The notes under the pieces are model-generated. The model had not been told where the DNA came from, ran no database searches, and saw nothing but the letters and a program-made list of their open reading frames with translations. Below, one piece after another: positions 53,009 through 63,403 of a DNA stretch of 64,000 nucleotides. Both the position numbers and the translations under genes were made by a program. Each line of letters starts with the position of its first letter. The first letter of the stretch is position 1. The stretch spans positions 1,922,001 through 1,986,000 of the forward strand of contig NZ_CP084528.1 in assembly GCF_020410745.1 (NCBI RefSeq). The letters are read 5' to 3'. The DNA comes from Kaistella polysaccharea. GTDB taxonomy: Bacteria; Bacteroidota; Bacteroidia; Flavobacteriales; Weeksellaceae.

Positions 53009-53773
53009 ATGATATTTAAAACAAAAAAAGAAAAGAAATTCGCTTTTATTGAAGCTGGAGAAGGGGAGCCTATTATTCTGTTGCACGGATTAATGGGTGG
53101 ATTAAGCAATTTTGAGAATACAGTTCTGTACTTTTCTGAGAAAGGATATAAGGTGTTTGTGCCCGTACTTCCCATCTATGATTTGCCCGTCCTTAATACA
53201 AATCTTACCACTATTGCGAAATTCGTTGCAAAGTTTATTGAAGAAAAAGTAGGCAGTGCTGCAACAATTGTTGGAAATTCTATGGGTGGACACGTTGGGC
53301 TTATCCTCACTTTAGCGCGACCGGATTTGGTTACGCATTTGGTTTTGACAGGAAGTTCTGGTTTATACGAAAGAGCCTTTGGAGATAGTTTCCCCCGCAA
53401 AAGCGATAAAAATTATATCAAAAAGAAAACACAGGAAGTTTTTTATAATCCAGACGTAGCAACAGATCAATTGGTTGACGAAGTTTTTTCAGTGGTAAAT
53501 GATCGAATGAAAGGTATAAAAACGGTGATGTTGGCCCGTAGCGCCATCAAACACAATATGCTGAACGATCTACCCAAAATTAACACACCGGTTTGCCTTA
53601 TTTGGGGACGACAGGATAATGTTACGCCTCCCGAAGTAGCTGTGGACATGAACAAATTTCTACCCAATTCTGAACTCCATTGGATTGAAGAATGTGGTCA
53701 CGCAGCCATGATGGAAAAACCTGATGAATTCAATGATATTTTGTATTCCTGGTTACAGAGAGAAAAAAAATAG
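53009..53773 (+). CDS. Alpha/beta hydrolase
   Basis: 254 residues, cytosolic. HGLMGG is the oxyanion region, the nucleophile is Ser91 in GNSMGG, the acid lies in WGRQDNVTPP and the histidine in ECGHAAMM near residue 229. It resembles carbon-carbon bond hydrolases and esterases of the MhpC group, but the substrate is unknown. It diverges from mraZ and precedes engB. A short hairpin follows, so engB may have its own promoter. Confidence 0.85.
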   Translation: MIFKTKKEKKFAFIEAGEGEPIILLHGLMGGLSNFENTVLYFSEKGYKVFVPVLPIYDLPVLNTNLTTIAKFVAKFIEEKVGSAATIVGNSMGGHVGLILTLARPDLVTHLVLTGSSGLYERAFGDSFPRKSDKNYIKKKTQEVFYNPDVATDQLVDEVFSVVNDRMKGIKTVMLARSAIKHNMLNDLPKINTPVCLIWGRQDNVTPPEVAVDMNKFLPNSELHWIEECGHAAMMEKPDEFNDILYSWLQREKK

Positions 53774-53777
53774 TTTG

Positions 53778-53802
53778 ATGGAAGTACAGCTTCCATTTTT
53801 TA
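53778..53802 (+). terminator. Hairpin terminator after the alpha/beta hydrolase gene
   Basis: 7-bp stem (53778-53784 / 53790-53796) with a 5-base loop, then a T-run. Confidence 0.75.
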
Positions 53803-53827
53803 TTTCAGTTAAAATAAATTCGAGAAT

Positions 53828-54451
53828 ATGGTAATCAAAACAGCAGAATTCGTAAAAAGTAGTGGCAGATGGCAAGATTGCCCCGAGGCAACTTTACCCG
53901 AATATGCATTTATAGGACGATCAAATGTGGGAAAATCCTCCTTGATCAATGCAATGATGAACCATAAAGATTTAGCAAAAACTTCTGGTACGCCAGGAAA
54001 AACGCAGCTTATCAATCATTTTATCATTAATGAAAAGTGGTATTTAACCGATTTACCCGGATATGGTTATGCCAGAGTTTCTAAAAGTTTGAGAAAAGAT
54101 TTTGAAAATTTAATTATCAATTATATCCTGAACCGAAAAAATTTGGTGAATCTTTTCGTCCTCATCGATTCCCGACATACACCACAAAAAATTGATATTG
54201 AGTTTATTGAATGGTGTGGAGAAAGCGGAATTCCTTTTTCAATTGTATTCACAAAAGTAGATAAACTGAAACCCAATGTGGTAATCGGAAATGTGGAGAA
54301 ATACAAAGAGGAATTGCTAAAAACCTGGGAAGATTTGCCGGAAATTTATGTAACATCGGCGGAAAAGAAAGTTGGAGGTGATGAAATTCTTAAATTTATT
54401 TCGACAACAAACCAATTCTTGTTTGAAAATCAGGTAAAATTTGACAATTAG
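53828..54451 (+). CDS. engB: Ribosome biogenesis GTPase EngB (YihA/YsxC)
   Basis: 207 residues. Assists large-subunit assembly. G1 GRSNVGKSS at 30-38, G3 DLPGYGYA, G4 TKVDKL and a typical C-terminal TSAEKK G5 element. The start MVIKTAEFVKSSGRW is conserved in the family. The following acetyltransferase starts 13 bp after its stop. Confidence 0.96.
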   Translation: MVIKTAEFVKSSGRWQDCPEATLPEYAFIGRSNVGKSSLINAMMNHKDLAKTSGTPGKTQLINHFIINEKWYLTDLPGYGYARVSKSLRKDFENLIINYILNRKNLVNLFVLIDSRHTPQKIDIEFIEWCGESGIPFSIVFTKVDKLKPNVVIGNVEKYKEELLKTWEDLPEIYVTSAEKKVGGDEILKFISTTNQFLFENQVKFDN

Positions 54452-54464
54452 AAGGATTAATGTT

Positions 54465-54920
54465 ATGAAATCTGAAACAATTGTCTGGAAGGTAAAATCC
54501 TTTGAGCAACTTTCGACAGAGGAATTGTACCGAATTATACAGGCACGAATCGATGTTTTCGTAGTTGAGCAAAACTGTCCTTATCCAGAAACCGATGGTT
54601 CTGATACGAAAGCTCTTCATATCTGGGCGGAAGGTGATGAGGAAATTTTGGCGTATTGCAGAGTTTTCGGGCCACACATTAAATACGATGTTCCTTCCAT
54701 TGGTCGTGTGTTAACCAATAAAGATTTCCGAAGTAAAAAATTAGGTAAAGCTTTAATGAAAATTGCCCTCGATGTTGTCGAAACGCGATTTAATACTACA
54801 AAAGTGCAAATTTCTGCGCAGGATTATTTATTAAGATTTTATGAAATGTTCGGTTTTAAATCGACAGGAAAAAATTATCTTGAAGATGATATTCCACATA
54901 CTGAAATGGTAAGAGATTGA
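54465..54920 (+). CDS. GNAT family N-acetyltransferase, ElaA-like
   Basis: 151 residues from ATG 54465; an in-frame TTG 24 bp upstream would overlap engB. RIIQARIDVFVVEQNCPYPETDGSD is the ElaA family signature, IGRVLTNKDFRSKKLGKALM the acetyl-CoA loop and SAQDYLLRFYEMFGFKSTGKNYLEDDIPHTEM the C-terminal signature. Transfers acetyl from acetyl-CoA to an unknown amine. Terminator follows. Confidence 0.88.
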   Translation: MKSETIVWKVKSFEQLSTEELYRIIQARIDVFVVEQNCPYPETDGSDTKALHIWAEGDEEILAYCRVFGPHIKYDVPSIGRVLTNKDFRSKKLGKALMKIALDVVETRFNTTKVQISAQDYLLRFYEMFGFKSTGKNYLEDDIPHTEMVRD

Positions 54921-54972
54921 TTCATAGGTTTCTATTTGAAATAATAAAATTCTAACAACATAATAAATGTTT

Positions 54973-55006
54973 AAACCAGATGCGATTTTTGCCTCTGGTT
55001 TTTTTG
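54973..55006 (+). terminator. Hairpin terminator after the GNAT gene
   Basis: 8-bp stem (54973-54980 / 54994-55001), followed by a run of T. Confidence 0.75.
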
Positions 55007-55058
55007 GTGCCAACAAGTAAAAGGAATTTCTTAAATTAGCGAGATAAATAAATATTAA

Positions 55059-57197
55059 ATGAAAAGAATTTTTTTACTGCTCACCTTTATGCTGAGCTTT
55101 ATGCAACTGAAAGCAGATGAAGGAATGTGGCTTTTGACCATGATCAAAAGACTTAATGGTGTAGACCTTAAAAAAGAAGGACTTAAACTTACGGCCGAAG
55201 AAATTTATTCTGTCAACAATTCAAGTTTGAAAGATGCAATCGTGCAGTTTGGCGGAGGATGTACCGCTGAAATGGTTTCTAAAGAAGGACTATTATTTAC
55301 AAATCACCACTGTGGATACGGAAATATCGCAGCACTTTCAACGCCAGAAAAAGATCATTTAACCAATGGTTTCTGGGCAATGAAAAAAAGCGAAGAACTT
55401 CCTGCTCAAGGCTTATCTGTAAGATTTCTTGTTAGAATGGATGACGTTTCTAAACGCATCAATGCTAAATTAAATAATAATATGTCTGCTGATGATAGAA
55501 AAAACATCATCGATGCAGAATATAAAGCCATACAAACAGAGAATTCTGAAAACGGGAAATACACTGTTGTAGTAAGAGATTTCTATAATGGAAATGAATT
55601 TTACTATTTCGTATATCAGGATTTTAAAGATGTAAGATTGGTAGGAACTCCTCCAAATTCATTAGGAAAATTTGGTGGCGATACTGATAACTGGGAATGG
55701 CCGAGACATACCGTAGATTTTTCTGTATTCAGAGTTTATGCGGATGCCAATGGAAATCCTGCAGAATACGCAGCAACCAATGTTCCGATGAAACCGAAAC
55801 ATGCACTTCCTATTTCACTGAGAGGATACAAACCGGGTGATTTTACCATGATTATTGGTTTCCCTGGAAGAACAAACAGGTTTTTACCATCGTTCGGTAT
55901 CGAGCAAATGGTGAACAAAGATTATCCAGCTTGGGTAGAAGCATCTAAAGTTGCTATGGATGTCATGAAAAAATACATGGATAAAGATCAGGCAACGAAA
56001 TTAGATTATGCTTCCCAATATGCAGGCGTTGCTAATTACTGGAAAAACAGACAGGGAACGATCGATGCAGTAGAAAAAAATCAAACGATCGCTGAAAAAC
56101 GAGCTTTGGAAGCTAAATTCCAAACTTGGGCATTATTGCCTGAAAATGAATCTGCTTATGGTTCTGTACTCCAAGATTTGAAAACAAATTATTCTCAGTT
56201 CTCTGACCGTAATGTTGAAAGAAATTATTCTTCACAATTACAGAGAAATGCGAAATATATCAACATCGCTTATCAGTTAGGTTCTCTTTTGAAAACGTAT
56301 GCTGACCAGGATGACGCAGCTAAAGTGGTAATGAAACCAAAAGTTGTTGCGGCTATTGATAGAATATATGAAAAACTAAACGTAAAATTAGAAGGTGAAA
56401 TGCTGAACTCGATGGTGAATCTTTACCAACAGAGAGTAAATAAGAGCGTAGGTTCACCAACACTTTTAGCAGTTGATGCCAAAAACCTTTCCAATGTTGC
56501 ATTTTCTTCCATATTTGCAACCAAAGAATCAGCGATGAACTTTGTGAATAATCCAAACCGTTTGGCAATTGATGCAGATCCGTTGTTAAAATTGGCTAAT
56601 GGATTTGTAGAAGATCAAAAATTAACGACTGAAAAGTATGCTAAAATTGATGAAGCTTTTGCAAAAAACAACAGAGTATTCTTAGATGGTTTAAGAAAAT
56701 CTCAGCCAGAAACTTCTTTTTATCCGGATGCAAACTCAACAATGAGAATAACTACGGGGTCAATTACAACATTGCCAGAAAGATCAGATAGAAATTACGC
56801 TGGAATTAAAGAAAAAGATAATTACTATACGGACATTACTGGAATGGTTGCGAAGTATAAAAAAGGTGACGAAGAATTCGATTTGCCACAAAGATTTTTA
56901 GATTTGGTAAAAAAGAAAGATTTCGGACAGTATAAAGACAAAAAAGGTTTCATGCCTGTAAACTTCTTATCGAATAACGATATTACTGGAGGAAACTCTG
57001 GATCACCTGTTCTTGATGGTGAAGGAAGATTGCTTGGTTTGGCTTTCGACGGTAATAGTGAGGCGCTAAGTGGCGACATTATTTTCGATCCGAAATTACA
57101 GAGAACCATTAGTGTTGATGTAAGAATGGTACTTTGGACCATCGAAAAATACGGAAATGCAGGACACCTAATCAGTGAAATGACTTTGGTTAAATAA
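55059..57197 (+). CDS. S46 family dipeptidyl-peptidase, DPP7-like
   Basis: 712 residues, usual for the family. A signal peptide (MKRIFLLLTFMLSFMQLKA) exports it to the periplasm, where it removes dipeptides from peptide N-termini. Chymotrypsin-like catalytic residues: His84 in TNHHCGYG and Ser647 in GGNSGSPV; the acid lies around DNWEWPRHTVDFS. The residue 18 positions after the catalytic serine is Gly665 (FDGNSEALSGD). In S46 enzymes this position is Gly in DPP7 (hydrophobic P1) and Arg in DPP11 (acidic P1), so DPP7-type specificity is inferred. Single-gene unit; suited to a peptide-using, asaccharolytic lifestyle. Confidence 0.94.
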   Translation: MKRIFLLLTFMLSFMQLKADEGMWLLTMIKRLNGVDLKKEGLKLTAEEIYSVNNSSLKDAIVQFGGGCTAEMVSKEGLLFTNHHCGYGNIAALSTPEKDHLTNGFWAMKKSEELPAQGLSVRFLVRMDDVSKRINAKLNNNMSADDRKNIIDAEYKAIQTENSENGKYTVVVRDFYNGNEFYYFVYQDFKDVRLVGTPPNSLGKFGGDTDNWEWPRHTVDFSVFRVYADANGNPAEYAATNVPMKPKHALPISLRGYKPGDFTMIIGFPGRTNRFLPSFGIEQMVNKDYPAWVEASKVAMDVMKKYMDKDQATKLDYASQYAGVANYWKNRQGTIDAVEKNQTIAEKRALEAKFQTWALLPENESAYGSVLQDLKTNYSQFSDRNVERNYSSQLQRNAKYINIAYQLGSLLKTYADQDDAAKVVMKPKVVAAIDRIYEKLNVKLEGEMLNSMVNLYQQRVNKSVGSPTLLAVDAKNLSNVAFSSIFATKESAMNFVNNPNRLAIDADPLLKLANGFVEDQKLTTEKYAKIDEAFAKNNRVFLDGLRKSQPETSFYPDANSTMRITTGSITTLPERSDRNYAGIKEKDNYYTDITGMVAKYKKGDEEFDLPQRFLDLVKKKDFGQYKDKKGFMPVNFLSNNDITGGNSGSPVLDGEGRLLGLAFDGNSEALSGDIIFDPKLQRTISVDVRMVLWTIEKYGNAGHLISEMTLVK

Positions 57198-57219
57198 TAA
57201 ACCAACATCCTTAATTTTA

Positions 57220-57251
57220 AAGACTGCTGAATTTTTTGGCAGTCTTTTTTT
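57220..57251 (+). terminator. Hairpin terminator after the S46 peptidase gene
   Basis: 8-bp stem (57220-57227 / 57239-57246) with a long T-run. Confidence 0.8.
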
Positions 57252-57332
57252 GCGGTAATTGGTGAAGGTTTTCCTTAAATCTCTGCTGCCAAGGAAGAAT
57301 TATTTTTAAAATTCCTTTTTCATCCAAAAAAT

Positions 57333-57357
57333 AAAGCGGAGAAAATATCTCCGCTTT
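57333..57357 (-). terminator. Hairpin terminator after msrA
   Basis: Perfect 10-bp stem (57333-57342 / 57348-57357), 5-base loop, T-run on the minus strand. It lies immediately beyond the msrA stop codon. Confidence 0.8.
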
Positions 57358-57362
57358 TATCT

Positions 57363-57917
57363 TTATTCTTCATTCAGCATTCCTAATGCGCCAAAATGTT
57401 TTTTAAACTTTGCAATTTTTGGTCCTACGACTGCACTGCAGTAAGGTTGCGTGGGATTCGCCTCATAATATCCTTGATGGTATTGTTCGGCAGGATAGAA
57501 ATTTTCAAGCTTCGTAATTTCTGTTACATATTTGCCTTCGTATCTAGCAGAAGCTTCAGATTTTTTTAGGGCTTCTTCGGCTTTTTGCTTTTCAGCTTCA
57601 TCTTTATAAAAGATGGCAGAGCGATACTGCGTTCCAATATCATTTCCTTGTCGGTTCAATTGCGTTGGATCATGAAGGAAGAAGAAAACGTCCATTAATT
57701 CGTCAAAAGATATTATTTCTGGATTGTAAGCCAGTTGTACGACTTCCGCATGTCCGGTTTCTCCCGTGCAAACTTCTTTATATGTTGGATTTTCCGTATG
57801 TCCGCCTGCATACCCTGATGTGGTAGATTCTACGCCTTTAAGTAAATCCAAGACGCTGTCTACGCACCAAAAGCATCCGCCTCCAAATGTGAGGTATTCT
57901 AAATTTTGTGTATCCAT
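57363..57917 (-). CDS. msrA: Peptide-methionine (S)-S-oxide reductase MsrA
   Basis: 184 residues, no signal peptide. Repairs oxidised methionine. The catalytic cysteine is Cys15 in GGGCFWC; a candidate resolving cysteine is near residue 160 (QPYCSAVV). HDPTQLNRQGNDIGTQYRSAIF is the methionine-sulfoxide binding signature. No MsrB domain is fused. Single-gene unit with terminator. Confidence 0.96.
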   Translation of the reverse strand: MDTQNLEYLTFGGGCFWCVDSVLDLLKGVESTTSGYAGGHTENPTYKEVCTGETGHAEVVQLAYNPEIISFDELMDVFFFLHDPTQLNRQGNDIGTQYRSAIFYKDEAEKQKAEEALKKSEASARYEGKYVTEITKLENFYPAEQYHQGYYEANPTQPYCSAVVGPKIAKFKKHFGALGMLNEE

Positions 57918-58072
57918 TTATTTTATTTTTAAAACTTTTTTTAATTCCTGATTACAAGAGGATATTTAAAGAATATAAGTGATTTTAATTAATATTTAGA
58001 AAATTTTAAAACCAATCTTCACTTAAAATCCTCTCGAAAAATCACGTTTTTAATTGTATGTTATAAAGCAAT

Positions 58073-59041
58073 TTATTTCTCCCAAACAAGTGCGCTTGCG
58101 CCTAAAATGGCAGCATCTGCTTCATCCAATTCACTGAAAACAAGTTGTACCTTATTTCGGAAAATAGGCAAGAGATTTCGCTCCATATGCAATTTTGTAG
58201 GTTTCAATATATAATCTCCGGCTTTGATGACACCGCCAAATAGTAAAATCGCTTCGGGAGAGGAAAACATAACGAAATTAGCCAAAGCTTCACCCAATTT
58301 TTGTCCCGTATACCGAAAAACTTCAACTGCCGTTTCATCTCCTGCGACCGCACATTCATAAACTATTTTTGAATTGACTGCCTCTTCCGGGTAGTTGTTA
58401 AGCATAGAACCTGGAAATTCCACACGCATTTTTTTAGCTGTAATTGCAATTCCTGTTGCCGAAGCGTAGGCTTCCAGTGAACCTTCTGATCCTGTGCTCC
58501 AATGTTTTCTCCCGCCTGGTTTTACAATGGTGTGTCCGAGTTCACCGGCAAAACCATCGTGCCCATAAAGAAGTTGGCCATTTGTAATGATTCCACTTCC
58601 TACACCAGTTCCTAGGGTCATCATGATAAAATCTTTCATTCCACGTGCGGCACCAAACATCATTTCACCAAGAGCTGCAGCATTAGCATCATTGGTCATT
58701 TTACAACGAACACCAAACTTTTTTGTCATCAGTTCTGCAAAAGGAACAATGCCTTTCCAGTTGAGATTAGGTGCCTGTTCAATGGTACCTGTATAATAAT
58801 TTGCATTGGGTGCGCCAACACCTATCCCGTCGAACTTTCGCTCATCACAATGTCTGTCGATAAGTGGAGTTAATTTTTCATACAATGCATCAATAAAATC
58901 TTCAACCAGTGGGAAATCATCGGTTTTTAAACTTCCTTTTTCCAGGATTACTCCGCGGTGATTAACAAGTCCGAATTTGGTATTTGTACCGCCGATATCA
59001 ATACCGAGTGCCACTTGCTTCGAAAGATCTACTAATGCCAT
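58073..59041 (-). CDS. ROK family protein (putative glucokinase)
   Basis: 322 residues. Sugar-kinase fold with ATP motif GIDIGGTNTKFGLV (residues 13-26), catalytic Asp118 in NDANAA, and GTGVGSGII; Glu167 and His170 in GELGH belong to the substrate site. Between 177 and 190 the usual ROK zinc motif CxCGxxGCxE is replaced by a cysteine-free sequence (RKHWSTGSEGSLE). No helix-turn-helix domain, so it is an enzyme-type ROK rather than a repressor. Phosphorylation of glucose or another hexose is inferred. Confidence 0.87.
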   Translation of the reverse strand: MALVDLSKQVALGIDIGGTNTKFGLVNHRGVILEKGSLKTDDFPLVEDFIDALYEKLTPLIDRHCDERKFDGIGVGAPNANYYTGTIEQAPNLNWKGIVPFAELMTKKFGVRCKMTNDANAAALGEMMFGAARGMKDFIMMTLGTGVGSGIITNGQLLYGHDGFAGELGHTIVKPGGRKHWSTGSEGSLEAYASATGIAITAKKMRVEFPGSMLNNYPEEAVNSKIVYECAVAGDETAVEVFRYTGQKLGEALANFVMFSSPEAILLFGGVIKAGDYILKPTKLHMERNLLPIFRNKVQLVFSELDEADAAILGASALVWEK

Positions 59042-59248
59042 TTTTGTAAAATTTAAGCTTTAAAAGTACAAAAATTATTAGAATTGCTGTTAAAAAAGGT
59101 TTCTTTGACGGGATGATTTTAATTCCTTTTATATTGATGGAGGAATAAATTTATTAGATGAAAACACCAATATATATCTGTTTTTATTGTTGATAAAATA
59201 TTCCGAGACAAATTATTATTTTGGTACAAAACTTTCTATAAGTACTTT

Positions 59249-60112
59249 ATGAAAAAAAACATTCTTATATATAATTTTTTAGCAATAGGACTATGTAGTA
59301 TAGTTCTTTCTTCTTGTAGTTCTAGATACCGCGTCAAAGTAGGGGAGCAGAGTGAAAAGAAAATATTTAATTTAAAATATGGTGATTCCCGTCAACAGAC
59401 GATGGATGTTTTTATTCCTGCATCATTTAATAAAGAAACTCCTGCAGTAATTATTGTACATGGTGGCGCCTGGAAGATAGGGCGAAAAGAACACATGAAG
59501 ATGATTCAGAAATTTCTGCATAAAAACAATATTCCGACAGCCAATATTAATTATCGTCTCGTCAATAAAAATACAACCTACAAGCAACAAGTGGAAGATA
59601 TCGGTTTGGCTGTCGAAAAGATTAATGCTTTGGCGAAGGAAGAGGGTTTCCGGGAGGATAACTATGTGTTACTGGGTGAAAGTTCTGGTGGACACATTGC
59701 GATGATTTACGGATATAAGAATCCGCAGCAAATCAAGAAAATTATCTCACTGAGCGGTCCCACTGATTTTTATACTGAAAACTACACGAACTCTTTTTAC
59801 TCCAAATATTCTTCGCGAACCCTACAGGATGTTGTGGGAGAAAAGTTTGACCGTAAAAATCTGTCGGAAGAATTTAAAAAAGCGAGTCCGATTGCGAATG
59901 TTTCTAATATACCAACCTTAATGTTTCAAGGAGATCGGGACATTTTAGTTAATAAAAAACAGGGTTTGGCTTTAGATTCAGTTTTAACAGAGAAGGAAAT
60001 TCCGCACCAATTAATTTTTATGGAAAACACGGGTCACATTCCGCGGTTTTTCAGCAAAAAGAAAAGAGAGAATGTCATATTCCCCAATATTCTTAAATGG
60101 GTTAAAGGGTAA
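59249..60112 (+). CDS. Alpha/beta hydrolase lipoprotein (esterase/lipase, BD-FAE-like)
   Basis: 287 residues. Lipoprotein signal with lipobox cysteine 23 (IVLSSC). HGGAWKIG at 71-78 is the oxyanion motif of HSL/BD-FAE-type esterases, the nucleophile is Ser145 in GESSGG, the acid in FQGDRDILV and the histidine in NTGHIPRFF. Acts on an ester substrate outside the cytoplasm, perhaps a feruloyl or acetyl ester; substrate not known. A shared hairpin separates it from the convergent secA. Confidence 0.85.
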   Translation: MKKNILIYNFLAIGLCSIVLSSCSSRYRVKVGEQSEKKIFNLKYGDSRQQTMDVFIPASFNKETPAVIIVHGGAWKIGRKEHMKMIQKFLHKNNIPTANINYRLVNKNTTYKQQVEDIGLAVEKINALAKEEGFREDNYVLLGESSGGHIAMIYGYKNPQQIKKIISLSGPTDFYTENYTNSFYSKYSSRTLQDVVGEKFDRKNLSEEFKKASPIANVSNIPTLMFQGDRDILVNKKQGLALDSVLTEKEIPHQLIFMENTGHIPRFFSKKKRENVIFPNILKWVKG

Positions 60113-60163
60113 ATTTTTTTACTTTATTTAGTGAAAAAGAGTTAAATTCTCTGAGTAAAAAAG

Positions 60164-60196
60164 AAAACCCAGCATGAAATTATCACGCTGGGTTTT
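60164..60196. terminator. Bidirectional terminator between the esterase gene and secA
   Basis: 10-bp stem AAAACCCAGC / GCTGGGTTTT (60164-60173 / 60187-60196) with T-rich flanks on both strands. Confidence 0.85.
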
Positions 60197-60217
60197 TTAT
60201 TATATGCTATAATGTAC

Positions 60218-63200
60218 TTAAGCCGGGATTTCTCCTTTGTAGAGGAAAGAAACAATCTCTTTGTTGATTTTTTCTACCATTTCCGTAAAGAGATAAAAAG
60301 ATTCCTGCTTGTAAATTACCAGTGGATCTTTCTGCTCATAAACCGCACCTTGTGACGAACGTCTTAAATCATCCATTTCTCTAAGGTGTAATTTCCAGTT
60401 TTCATCGATGATTGCAAGCGAAATATTTTTTTCGAAGTCATTGATCAGGGAATCACATTTAGATTCATACGCTTCTTTTAAATCAGTTACAATCGTCATG
60501 GTTTTAGTGCCATCTGTAAAAGGAACCTGAATCATTTTAAACATTGACCCTTGATTTTTATATACATTTTCAATAATCGGGTAGGACTTCTCTTTTAAAA
60601 GATTTAATTTCATCCGGTAATCTTCAGTTGCAGCTTTAAAAAGTAGGTCTGTAAGTTCTGGAATTTGTTTTGTCTTAAATTCATTTTCACTGAATGGAGC
60701 TTCCATCGTGAAGTTTTTGATGATTTCGTATTCGAATTCTTTGAAGTCACCATCCATTTTACCTCGTGTAACGAGTGATTGGGAAACATCAAAAATCATG
60801 TTTGAAATATCGTATTTCAAGTGATCTCCGAAAAGTGCATTCTTTCTTCTTTTATAGATTACGTCACGCTGTTTATTCATGACATCATCATATTCCAAGA
60901 GTCTTTTACGAATACCGAAGTTATTTTCCTCTACTTTTTTCTGTGCTCTTTCGATGGATTTAGAAATCATACCGTGCTGAATTACTTCACCTTCTTTATG
61001 ACCCATTTTATCCATCATTTTTGCAATTCTTTCTGAACCGAAAAGACGCATCAAGTTGTCTTCCAACGAAACGTAGAACTGAGAACTCCCTGGATCTCCC
61101 TGTCTTCCGGCACGACCACGCAACTGTCTGTCTACACGTCGGGAATCATGTCTTTCTGTACCGACGATTGCCAAACCACCATTTTTCTTCACGTCGCCTT
61201 GCAATTTAATATCGGTACCACGACCTGCCATGTTGGTGGCAATGGTTACAACACCAGGTCCACCAGCCATCGCTACGATTTCTGCTTCACGTGCGTGAAG
61301 TTTCGCGTTCAATACGTTGTGCTGAATTTTTCTTAACTGAAGTGCTCTTGAAAGCAACTGAGAAATCTCCACTGAAGTTGTACCAACCAAAACGGGTCTT
61401 CCGTCTGCGGTTAATCTTTCAATTTCTTCGATTACTGCATTATATTTTTCACGGTTGGTTTTGTAGACCAAATCCTGTCGGTCATCTCTTACAATTGGTC
61501 TGTTGGTAGGAATAACTACAACATCTAATTTATAAATTTCCCAAAGTTCACCAGCTTCCGTTTCTGCAGTACCTGTCATTCCCGCAAGTTTGTTGTACAT
61601 CCGGAAATAATTCTGAAGGGTAATGGTTGCAAAAGTTTGAGTTGCCGCTTCGATTTTTACATTTTCTTTAGCTTCAATCGCCTGGTGAAGACCGTCTGAA
61701 TAACGTCTTCCTTCCATGATACGACCGGTTTGCTCATCTACAATTTTTACTTCGCCATCAATAACTACGTATTCATCATCTTTTTCAAATAATGTATATG
61801 CTTTTAGTAACTGATTCAGGGTATGAACTCTTTCAGATTTTACGGCAAAATCACTGAATAATTTGTCTTTGGCTTCAAACTCTTCCTCTTTGGTTAAATT
61901 TTTAGCTTCAACTTCGGCAATCTCAGTTCCGATGTCCTGTAAAACGAAGAAATCTTTATCCTCATTTCCCGCAGACATATATTCTACGCCTTTATCTGTA
62001 AGATCGATTTGGTTATTTTTTTCGTCAATAACAAAATATAAATCTTTGTCGACAATTGGCATATCACGGTTGTTATCTGCCATATATTGTCCTTCAGTTT
62101 TTTGAAGAAGTGTTTTGTGACCGCTTTCCGAAAGATATTTAATCAACTGACGGTTTTTTGGTAAACCTCTGTATGCTTGTAAAAGTTTAAATCCGCCCTC
62201 TTTTGTATTGCCGTTGTTAATAAGTTTTTTGGCTTCATTAAAAATAGCACTCACTGTTTTTTTCTGAATCTCTACAATTCTATCAACAGATGGTTTTAAA
62301 GTATCAAATTCTTGACGATCCCCTTGTGGAACTGGACCGGAAATAATCAACGGCGTTCTCGCATCATCCACTAAAACTGAATCGACCTCATCTACAATCG
62401 CAAAATTTAATTCACCCTGAACCAATTCAGATGGGGAAGTCACCATGTTATCTCTTAAATAATCAAAACCAAATTCATTATTGGTTCCGTAGGTAATGCT
62501 TGATTGGTATGCTTTTCTTCGTGAATCAGAGTTCGGCTGATGGTTATCAATACAATCGATAGAAAGGCCATGAAATTGATAAAGTGGTCCCATCCAAAGG
62601 GAGTCACGTTTCGCCAAATAATCATTTACCGTTACAACATGAACACCTCTTCCAGGAAGGGCATTTAAATAGATCGGTAAGGTTCCTACCAAGGTTTTAC
62701 CTTCACCAGTCGCCATCTCCGCAATTTTACCATTGTGAAGAACAACTCCACCAATAAATTGCACATCGTAATGCACCATATCCCAATTGATAGGAGTTCC
62801 GGCAGCATCCCAATGGTTTTTCCAAACTGCAGTATCGCCATCTAATTCAACGAAATCTCTGGTTGCAGCAAGTTCACGGTCCATTTCGGTAGCTTGCACC
62901 CGAATTTCTCCGTTTTCTGCCAAACGGCGCGAAGTTTCTTTAATTAGGGCAAAAGCTTCAGGTAAAATATCAGAAAGAACTTTCTCTTCGATCTGATAGG
63001 AATCCTTTTTCAGGGCTTCTATCTGAGTAAAAAGCGCTTCTTTCTCATCGATATTCAGGGAATTCTTGATCTGTTCTTTCAGCTGATCAATCTGCGCTGA
63101 GATTTCTGCAGTGGCAACTTTAAGTTTTTCTTTAAATTCAGCAGTTTTTGATCGTAAGCCATCATCCGATAATTCGCGAATATCTGGTTCTACTGCTTTA

Positions 63201-63289
63201 ATTTTGCTTACAACTTTTCTTACGTCTTTAAGATCGGTTATATTTTTATCACCAAGGAAACCTTTAAGAACTTTGTCTATAAAACCCAT
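60218..63289 (-). CDS. secA: Preprotein translocase ATPase SecA
   Basis: 1023 residues, longer than the ~900 of E. coli. Drives proteins through SecYEG. The Walker A region [19 protein letters not shown] is near 190-205, the DEAD-like box is in [24 protein letters not shown], and [56 protein letters not shown] forms the second motor domain. Insertions in NBD1/NBD2 explain the extra length. The C-terminus ends [11 protein letters not shown] with no CxCxSGx..C zinc-binding tail. Monocistronic between terminator and a 115-bp spacer. Confidence 0.97.
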   Translation of the reverse strand: MGFIDKVLKGFLGDKNITDLKDVRKVVSKIKAVEPDIRELSDDGLRSKTAEFKEKLKVATAEISAQIDQLKEQIKNSLNIDEKEALFTQIEALKKDSYQIEEKVLSDILPEAFALIKETSRRLAENGEIRVQATEMDRELAATRDFVELDGDTAVWKNHWDAAGTPINWDMVHYDVQFIGGVVLHNGKIAEMATGEGKTLVGTLPIYLNALPGRGVHVVTVNDYLAKRDSLWMGPLYQFHGLSIDCIDNHQPNSDSRRKAYQSSITYGTNNEFGFDYLRDNMVTSPSELVQGELNFAIVDEVDSVLVDDARTPLIISGPVPQGDRQEFDTLKPSVDRIVEIQKKTVSAIFNEAKKLINNGNTKEGGFKLLQAYRGLPKNRQLIKYLSESGHKTLLQKTEGQYMADNNRDMPIVDKDLYFVIDEKNNQIDLTDKGVEYMSAGNEDKDFFVLQDIGTEIAEVEAKNLTKEEEFEAKDKLFSDFAVKSERVHTLNQLLKAYTLFEKDDEYVVIDGEVKIVDEQTGRIMEGRRYSDGLHQAIEAKENVKIEAATQTFATITLQNYFRMYNKLAGMTGTAETEAGELWEIYKLDVVVIPTNRPIVRDDRQDLVYKTNREKYNAVIEEIERLTADGRPVLVGTTSVEISQLLSRALQLRKIQHNVLNAKLHAREAEIVAMAGGPGVVTIATNMAGRGTDIKLQGDVKKNGGLAIVGTERHDSRRVDRQLRGRAGRQGDPGSSQFYVSLEDNLMRLFGSERIAKMMDKMGHKEGEVIQHGMISKSIERAQKKVEENNFGIRKRLLEYDDVMNKQRDVIYKRRKNALFGDHLKYDISNMIFDVSQSLVTRGKMDGDFKEFEYEIIKNFTMEAPFSENEFKTKQIPELTDLLFKAATEDYRMKLNLLKEKSYPIIENVYKNQGSMFKMIQVPFTDGTKTMTIVTDLKEAYESKCDSLINDFEKNISLAIIDENWKLHLREMDDLRRSSQGAVYEQKDPLVIYKQESFYLFTEMVEKINKEIVSFLYKGEIPA

Positions 63290-63403
63290 ACTATTTACTT
63301 TAAGCCGATGTAGGAAACACGCAGCTATTTTATAATTTTAAATTTTTAGAATTTTTCTAAAATATAAAAGCCGATTGCCAAAGATGACCATCGACTGTGT
63401 TTT

